The position numbers and the translations under genes are program-made. From contig CAUJGJ010000371.1 of assembly GCA_963170055.1 (NCBI GenBank), positions 450,001-472,500 of the forward strand: a DNA stretch of 22,500 bases. Reading direction: 5' to 3'. The notes under the pieces were generated by a model. The model had not been told where the DNA came from and made no database searches. It saw only the letters and a program-made list of their open reading frames with translations. This DNA is from Halisarca cf. caerulea. Its lineage: Eukaryota > Porifera > Demospongiae > Chondrillida > Halisarcidae. Of the stretch, positions 15,483-22,500 are shown in pieces (position 1 is the stretch's first letter; each line of letters starts with the position of its first letter).

Positions 15483-17118
15483 ATGGCAGCTAAGACGACA
15501 CATCCCGCTGCAGTCTATAGAAAGTGTAATCAGGTCTCTCAGGAGGAGATATGGAAGGAGCGCGTTAGAAAGGAGAAGATAGCAAACAGGAATTGGTTAG
15601 TGCTTCACATTAGGTCGCTTACCTTGTTAGAATCATAGTTGCTCCTAGGCTCAGGCTACTATGAATCATGATGGTAAATAGTAGTACTGTAAATCTTTTC
15701 AGGCACCACTCTTAGCACCTGAAGAAAATACTCTTTTAAAAGAGTGGTCTCAGACGAGGTGGCTCTTTGCATGTGTCTCATATGTATTTGTGTGGCAAGC
15801 AAAAAGCTGATCTTAGAAGGGGAGGTGGTCTTTCATGAGGGTGATCTCTCATAAGGGGTACTTCTGTAAACAGCATGGAGCACCAGTGCGTACATCAGGG
15901 GGTGCCTGTGTGTACAGCAGGGGGTGCCTGTGTGTACAGCAGGGGGTGCTAGTGTGTATGGCAGGGGGTGCTAGTATGTACAGCAGGGAGTGCTAGTGTG
16001 TACGGCAGGGGGTGCTAGTGTGTACGGCAGGGGGTGCTAGTGTGTACGGCAGGGGGTGCTAGTGTGTACGGCAGGGGGTGCTAGCGTGTACGGCAGGGGG
16101 TGCTAGTGTGTACGGCAGGGGGTGCTAGCGTGTACGGCAGGGGGTGCTAGTGTGTACAACAGGGGGTGATAGTGTGTACGGCAGGGGGTGCTAGTGTGTA
16201 CAGCAGGGGGGGGGGGTGCTAGTGTGTACAGCAGGAGGTGATAGTGTGTACAGCAGGTGGTGCTAGTGTGCACAGCAGGGGGGGGGGGGGGTGCTAGTGT
16301 GTACAGCAGGGGGGGGGGGTGCTAGTGTGTACAGCAGGGGGTGATAGTGTGTACGGCAGGGGGTGCTAGTGTGTACAGCAGGGGGGGGGGGGGGGTGCTA
16401 GTGTGTACAGCAGGGGGTGATAGTGTGTACAGCAGGTGGTGCTAGTGTGCACAGCAGGGGGGTGGGTGCTAGTGTGTACAGCAGGAGGTGATAGTGTGTA
16501 CTAGAATTGAGTAGAGTCAGGTACATAATCTGGGGTACTCAATCTAGAACAGTCTCACAACCAGGTGCACACGCCGTATCACATCTGTGCTGTCTCTACA
16601 ATGCCAAAAATTCAGGATGAGAAGAAGTCTTAGCTCAAGTGTAGCAGGAGTTGAGACCATTGTCTTGGAATACAGTGGAACGTCTCTATATTACAGTATG
16701 GGGAAGTACGTACTTGGTTCCGTGGCATGTGTTTACAATAGAGGGGCGTCCACAACTGAGGGGTCTGGATTAGAGAGGTTTCCTCTGTACCTGTGTGTCC
16801 TGATCTATCCCACGTTGTTCTATCTGCTGTGTCTTTCATTGTTCTACCTGTTCATGTACACACAAACACCTGCACAAAACACGATACAGGGAAGGGAAGT
16901 TCGGATACATGGCAATGTACGACTCCAAGGGTCAGCCGAGGGTGAAGAAAAAGCTACCAGACAAGATAGAGTACTTTCGTTCGGATATTCCTAAAGTTGC
17001 CAGTTCGAGCTATGGAAACAGCCTAAAATCACCCAGTGGAGTGAGCATTCACCAGTTGGAACTTCTGATGGCGAACCACAAGAAGAAGAGTGACGTCACG
17101 GTTCTTCCAGTAGACTGA
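15483..17118 (+). CDS. CIMIP5/C2orf50-like ciliary microtubule inner protein
   Basis: Two exons, 15483-15595 and 16890-17118, joined in phase 2 through the Trp codon (TG|G), give 113 aa. Donor GTTAGT and acceptor ATACAG. The reading matches the layout I recall for human C2orf50 (CIMIP5): an N-terminal Q-x-x-IW-x-x (VSQEEIWKERV), then NW, F, a YD-x-x-G motif (MYDSKGQP), then KKLPD, a Ser/Asp turn (FRSDIPKVASSSYGNSL) and a Leu/Met-rich end. Human C2orf50 is somewhat longer (about 160 aa) at the N-terminus. Members of this group sit inside axonemal doublet microtubules. The ATG at 15483 (MAAKTTHPAAVYRK) is chosen because it lies just after an RFX X-box and is the first Met before the conserved part. 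The 1.3 kb intron carries a G-run minisatellite and a MITE-like insertion. Recognition is from memory of the family; a related small ciliary family (e.g. C20orf85) is an alternative. Confidence 0.72.
15880..16505. repeat. 22-bp G-rich minisatellite with variable G runs
   Basis: About 27 copies of TGTACGGCAGGGGGTGCTAG plus TG. G runs vary from 5 to about 15. In the intron of the CIMIP5-like gene with the G-rich strand as sense. Confidence 0.97.
16674..16787 (+). mobile_element. Short TA-flanked MITE of the CAGTGGAAC type
   Basis: Begins TA-CAGTGGAACGTCTCTATATT and ends TCTGGATTAGAGAGGTTTCC with TCTG-TA, an imperfect inverted repeat of about 25 bp. Looks like a third member of the Tigger/pogo-like MITE group, inside the CIMIP5-like gene intron. 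Confidence 0.6.
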
Positions 17119-18444
17119 TGTCTCACTCTGTGCCATCGTCAATGCATACACACATGTGTGGAGCACGGGTCATCAAGAAGGGTTGAATTATAAACCCTAC
17201 AATAGCGGACCTTTGTCCACTTGACAATGAATAATGATAATGTGAACCTTTGACTATTTTCCGAGACGAGTCATTATTATTTTATGTTCATCCATGTATC
17301 CATGTAGATACATGTACATATTCATTCGTATGTATTAATATATGAAATTGTATTTTAACCAATGAACAATGGCGTTCACTATAGCCAATTTGTGCTTCAC
17401 TCCACCAAATGTTTCAGCAGTGCATGACTGCGCTGCCTTCTTCAGTGATATAGTACATAGTTTCCAGAATAATAGGTTTCTAAACTAAGGGAGCATAATT
17501 CTGGAACAAACAGATAGAATATGGGAATTACTGTTGAATCAGATGATCCCTTGACCAACTCCAACACAGTGGCACCATCATACAGTTTCCCCGTTGAGTT
17601 TGAAACAGGAACATTATGATATTCCACATATGTATTATACTGCTGTTTTGCAACTGCATGATCTTAATCACAATTTTTCACAATTCAACTTAGTTGTGTT
17701 GCAATAGAATATGATTCAGTGAGAGCACATCAGGAATAATTGAAGTAATTAACAGCATAATAGGATGAAGTCTTGACCACAAAGGAATAGCATATTGGGT
17801 GAAAAATTTAGCATGATAGCCCCAGCCCTACACACCGCGGATAAGCCATACAAAAGAATCCACATACAATCATTGCATGTGTTGGATGAACAGGTTTGAA
17901 GGAGAAAAAGGTGGCAAATTCATAGAACTATAATACATATGAGTGTACAGGGAAATCTTATTAATCCATCCTGAAATTGTTTTGAAAAATTTGGGCGGAT
18001 TAATGGGTTTGGTGGATTGTCCAAATCAGTGTGCAGTCTTTTTATTAATCAATTCACACATGGAATCATAGATAATATATACATACAGTTACATATGTAT
18101 AATATTATCTATGATGGAATTGATGGTGCATGAAAGGGTTTGCCAGATAAAGCGGTGGCGGACTAGTGGGAATTCCCGGTAGTATCATTGGAAGTCCCCT
18201 TCCCAAAGTACTTCAGGGTCCAAAGTACTTCGGGGTCCAAAGCAACCTCATTATACACTCAAGAATCTTGGGATAAACAATTTATCATCATCTTCAAGAT
18301 AAAAAATGAAAGAAATGAAAGAAATAAAAAAGACAGGTAATAGCAGAAATAAACACCTTCAATGATTGGAGATATGTATTCACAGAAATAATACCCAGAA
18401 CTGTTCTGTCATTCCTTGCACAATGGTTGCACCAGGTCTGATCG
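17119..18444. other. Intergenic region between the CIMIP5-like gene and TTC32
   Basis: AT-rich, convergent 3' ends. Contains a possible Penelope-like retroelement remnant (about 17400-17450, minus strand CTGAAGAAGGC...CTGAAAC), a 61-codon minus frame at 17627-17442 that I do not recognise, and an inverted repeat at 18065-18115. No gene called. Confidence 0.5.
18065..18115. repeat. Inverted repeat ATCATAGATAATAT / ATATTATCTATGAT
   Basis: Fourteen-base perfect arms separated by 23 bases (18065-18078 and 18102-18115), AT-rich. A cruciform, foldback element core or a hairpin in a transcript is possible. Confidence 0.8.
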
Positions 18445-20231
<1,787 letters not shown>

Positions 20232-20315
20232 TTTCTGTACACAGCTACACGGAACTAGTTTTCGATTCGGAGAATTTGTGACGGAAGAAATCGAAGAAGA
20301 AATGGCGTCTTCCAT

Positions 20316-20887
20316 TTAACTTCTAGAAGCCACCCAAGCCAGCCCGCAAGTCATCCCTTCATTACATTCCAGAATTCTATGGATAGTAATCAACGTGGGG
20401 GTATGTTATTAGCAATAATGTTAAACCAACAGGCGAATTCCTTCCAACGTTTGTTTGTCTATGAACGGGCAAGCGCTAATAAGCCTTTATCGGGCGGACA
20501 AGAAATTGCCTGTACCGTACACCCGTGAGGGTGACACGGCAAACGTTACACAGTCACTCAATATTATGAATTCGTGGGTATTCAATTATAAACGTTTACT
20601 TTATACACACTTACCGGTCTGTACACAAGCCCGACAGTTCAGGAACTTAACGTCATTAAGAATTTTGAACCCTTTCGATTGCTCCGCAGCTAGTTGGGAC
20701 GTGTACCCCTGATAGCAGGGACAGACTATTTAATTGTGACGTTTTTATTGAGAGGCTGGCTGTTCCTTGAGCCAGAGCTTACCCTACTATGGACAAAATA
20801 CTTCTCAATTCGTTCTTTTCTTCCCCAGATTCGAATTCCCGCGGACGAGGCAAGTCAAAGGCAGGAGTGGAAGGAGGGAGAAGTACC
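20316..20887. other. Divergent intergenic/5' region, TTC32 and plus-strand exon
   Basis: Probably holds the shared promoter and, ending at 20828, a good 3' splice site (TTCTTTTCTTCCCCAG). A plus frame from 20461 (85 codons) is open but shows no recognisable protein. Confidence 0.45.
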
Positions 20888-21122
20888 ATGAGCTCCCTGG
20901 GTAGAGGAAGAGGCCAGACTCACTCCAACCACTGTACCAGTTGGCCCAACACAGCAAGACACCAGCCAGGAGGGTGTGACAATAACGTCAAGGGGCGTGT
21001 ACCTGGTACCAACCAGCTGAGAGGTGTGTCGGGGGCGTACCAGTCTGTGAGGCAGGGTCCACAGCGACAGGCAGTGCACGCTGTGGCCCCGTCACCTCTC
21101 CATTCACCTGGCACTACTCACG
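20888..21122 (+). CDS. Possible first coding exon, RG-containing protein, not recognised
   Basis: An open frame with coding-like, GC-richer composition starts at ATG 20888 (MSSLGRGRGQTHSNHC) and runs to a good donor (ACG|GTGAGAG) at 21122, ending in phase 1 after 78 codons. It is preceded by a strong acceptor (TTCTTTTCTTCCCCAG, end 20828), so 20829-20887 may be 5' UTR or additional coding sequence: the frame is open upstream through SRGRGKSKAG. The protein is rich in Gly, Arg, Gln, Ser and Pro with two RGRG motifs and no predicted fold I can name. RG-rich starts occur in Piwi/Argonaute and RNA-binding proteins, but nothing here proves that. The gene is divergent to TTC32, about 0.6 kb away. 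The next exon was not found in the window. Confidence 0.35.
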
Positions 21123-21143
21123 GTGAGAGCTTGTGGTTAGAAG

Positions 21144-21161
21144 GTATTGCCATGGCAATAC
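21144..21161. promoter_or_regulatory. 18-bp perfect palindrome GTATTGCCATGGCAATAC
   Basis: Lies 22 bp after the donor of the unrecognised plus-strand exon. The core TTGCCATGGCAA is near the RFX X-box pattern but its outer bases deviate (A/T instead of G/C). Function unknown. Confidence 0.4.
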
Positions 21162-21779
21162 AGGCAAATTAGTGGTATTTCCATTAATACTGGAAACAGG
21201 GGAACACATACAAGTGAACTGACAGTACATTTGGTATATTTATAACTGCTAGTGTACTGTAAGTGGGACTAGACTAGTGTGTACTGGGCGTGTGTAGCTG
21301 CACGCAGGTCTTAACAGTACAGCTGTAAAACCAGTCACACATTGTTGGAGGAAAGGCTCCCAATAGTTGTCATACCAGAGTTACTATGAGTAGAACTGGA
21401 TAGAAGCCCGTGAGAAACTTGTTGATTTGACACAACCTGCAGCTAGGCTCTGAAAACAGGGCTGTTCTCTGAAGAACTTCCTCTGAAGAAGTTTAAGAAC
21501 TCTCTATCCCTACCAGGAGCTCCCTTATGAGGCTAATCTAACCACCTTCTGATCTCTAGTCCTTCTCTACCAGTCTTTTCTGTGAATACTTGCCAAGCCA
21601 AACTGGTCTACCTAATCTACCCCCAGTAGAGAGAATTTGTCTCTTTGGTTCCCTGTTTCAGGCTGTGTGTAGTATTTGAGTGTTGTTAGAGTAATTAGGA
21701 TGGAGGGGGAGCAGTCTGGCAGTGGTAATGGATGGTCTCCTCTCTCTAGTACATTCTTAGTAGGTGAGCCTGGGTAATC
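21162..21779. other. Non-coding, possibly intronic
   Basis: Unique sequence; no frame longer than about 60 codons and no family recognised. Confidence 0.5.
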
Positions 21780-21782
21780 CTA

Positions 21783-21784
21783 AC

Positions 21785-21819
<35 letters not shown>

Positions 21820-21833
21820 GTCTCTGTCTGTTT
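21783..21833. repeat. (CTGT)n microsatellite
   Basis: About eight CTGT units followed by degenerate TGTCTCTGTCTG. Confidence 0.95.
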
Positions 21834-21835
21834 TT

Positions 21836-22265
21836 GGAGTGTGTACTAACCAGGAGCGTGTACTAACCAGGAGTACGTATTAGCCAGAAGTGTGTACTAA
21901 CCAGAAGTGTGTATGTGTGTACTAACCAGAAGTGTGTACTAACCAGGAGTATGTACTAACCAGGAGTGTGTACTAACCAGAAGTGTGTACTAACCAGGAG
22001 TGTGTACTAACCAGGAGTGTGTACTGTCCAGGAGTGTGTACTAACCAGGAGCGTGTACTAACCAGGAGTGTGTACTATCCAGGAGTGTGTACTATCCAGG
22101 AGTGTGTACTAATTAGGAGTGTGTACCAACCAGGAGCGTGTACCAACCAGGAGCGTGTACTAACCAGGAACGTGTACTAACCAGGAGTGTGTACTAATCA
22201 GGAGTGTGTACTAATCAGGAGTGTGTACCAACCAGGAGTGTGTACTAACCAGGAGTGTGTACTAA
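21836..22265. repeat. About 19-bp minisatellite (GTGTACTAACCAGGAGTGT)
   Basis: About 22 copies with variants ACTATCC, ACTAATC, ACCAACC and GAGCGTGT/GAAGTGTGT. It runs up to the open frame at the right edge. Confidence 0.97.
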
Positions 22266-22499
22266 CTATATAGAAGGGTGTGTTTTCCCAAAGGGGTGCA
22301 CTGTTTGGTACAGCTCCACCGCACACAATAGAGCCTCCTCTGCCCACAGATGGTCAGTGAATGCTGGGTTAGGGTCACCTCTTCCCACTTGCATTGTGTC
22401 TCCTGCATAGTGCCCAGTGGACAACATGGAAGTGGTATTCTCTCTGTTTGCATTGAGGAATTTGTTTGTGTCCTCTCTCTTTATCAATCCAGTTTTCAT
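22266..22499 (-). CDS. Possible terminal exon at right edge, not recognised
   Basis: This minus-strand frame is open from the window edge to a TAG at 22266 (77 codons from an ATG at 22499, possibly continuing beyond the window). The reading is not repeat-derived and has balanced composition (e.g. NPAFTDHLWAEEALLCAVEL, YQTVHPFG). The first GT-type donor (GTTAGT) comes just after the stop, within the start of a minisatellite, so this is either a last exon or a chance ORF. Plus-strand frames here are shorter. No family recognised. Confidence 0.22.
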   Translation of the reverse strand: MKTGLIKREDTNKFLNANRENTTSMLSTGHYAGDTMQVGRGDPNPAFTDHLWAEEALLCAVELYQTVHPFGKTHPSI

Positions 22500-22500
22500 A

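Noticed and set aside
20455..20712. 85-codon plus frame upstream of the RG exon
   Set aside because: Not similar to any protein I know and starts from TTG; the ATG at 20461 gives nothing recognisable. More likely promoter/5' UTR.
21836..22265. CRISPR-like array
   Set aside because: Units are directly tandem with no unique spacers, in an animal-type genome. It is a minisatellite, as are the other arrays.

Overview
The window looks like nuclear DNA of an invertebrate metazoan. The genes are intron-rich with GT-AG introns, and they are animal-specific or ciliary: SRCR-domain lysyl oxidases, Elongin A, TTC32 and a CIMIP5/C2orf50-like ciliary protein. The introns are full of dinucleotide microsatellites, minisatellites and short inverted-repeat elements. 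I cannot name the species; a sponge or another early-branching or marine invertebrate would fit, but that is inference. No prokaryotic operon, tRNA, rRNA or CRISPR array was seen.

Layout, left to right. (1) 263-2984, minus: the 5' part of Elongin A (TFIIS N-terminal-like domain, linker, BC-box/F-box-like region); its C-terminal exons lie beyond position 1. (2) 3285-9701, minus: lysyl oxidase-like gene A (signal peptide, four SRCR-type domains, LOX catalytic domain; 736 aa in my splice model). (3) 10133-15265, minus: lysyl oxidase-like gene B, a tandem paralogue with three SRCR domains (660 aa). (4) 15483-17118, plus: a two-exon CIMIP5/C2orf50-like gene in divergent orientation to gene B, with a textbook RFX X-box just upstream of its ATG. 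(5) 18445-20231, minus: TTC32-like TPR protein in two exons. (6) 20888-21122, plus: a possible first coding exon of an unrecognised RG-containing protein. (7) 22266-22499, minus: an open frame running to the window edge, not recognised.

The two LOXL genes share intron positions and phases exon for exon, so they are a head-to-tail duplicate. They differ in N-terminal SRCR content and in one disulfide pair. Both keep the copper-binding histidines and the Lys and Tyr that form the LTQ cofactor, so both should be active secreted amine oxidases of the extracellular matrix. Elongin A (nuclear transcription elongation / Cullin-RING adaptor), TTC32 and CIMIP5 have no obvious functional link to them.

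Non-coding space is dominated by (CA)n/(GT)n tracts, at least ten minisatellite families, two or three short TA-flanked inverted-repeat (MITE-like) families present in more than one copy, and foldback elements. Three predicted splice donors appear to sit directly on GT-repeat tracts. All exon models were read by eye from frame continuity, splice consensus and protein resemblance; no search was run.
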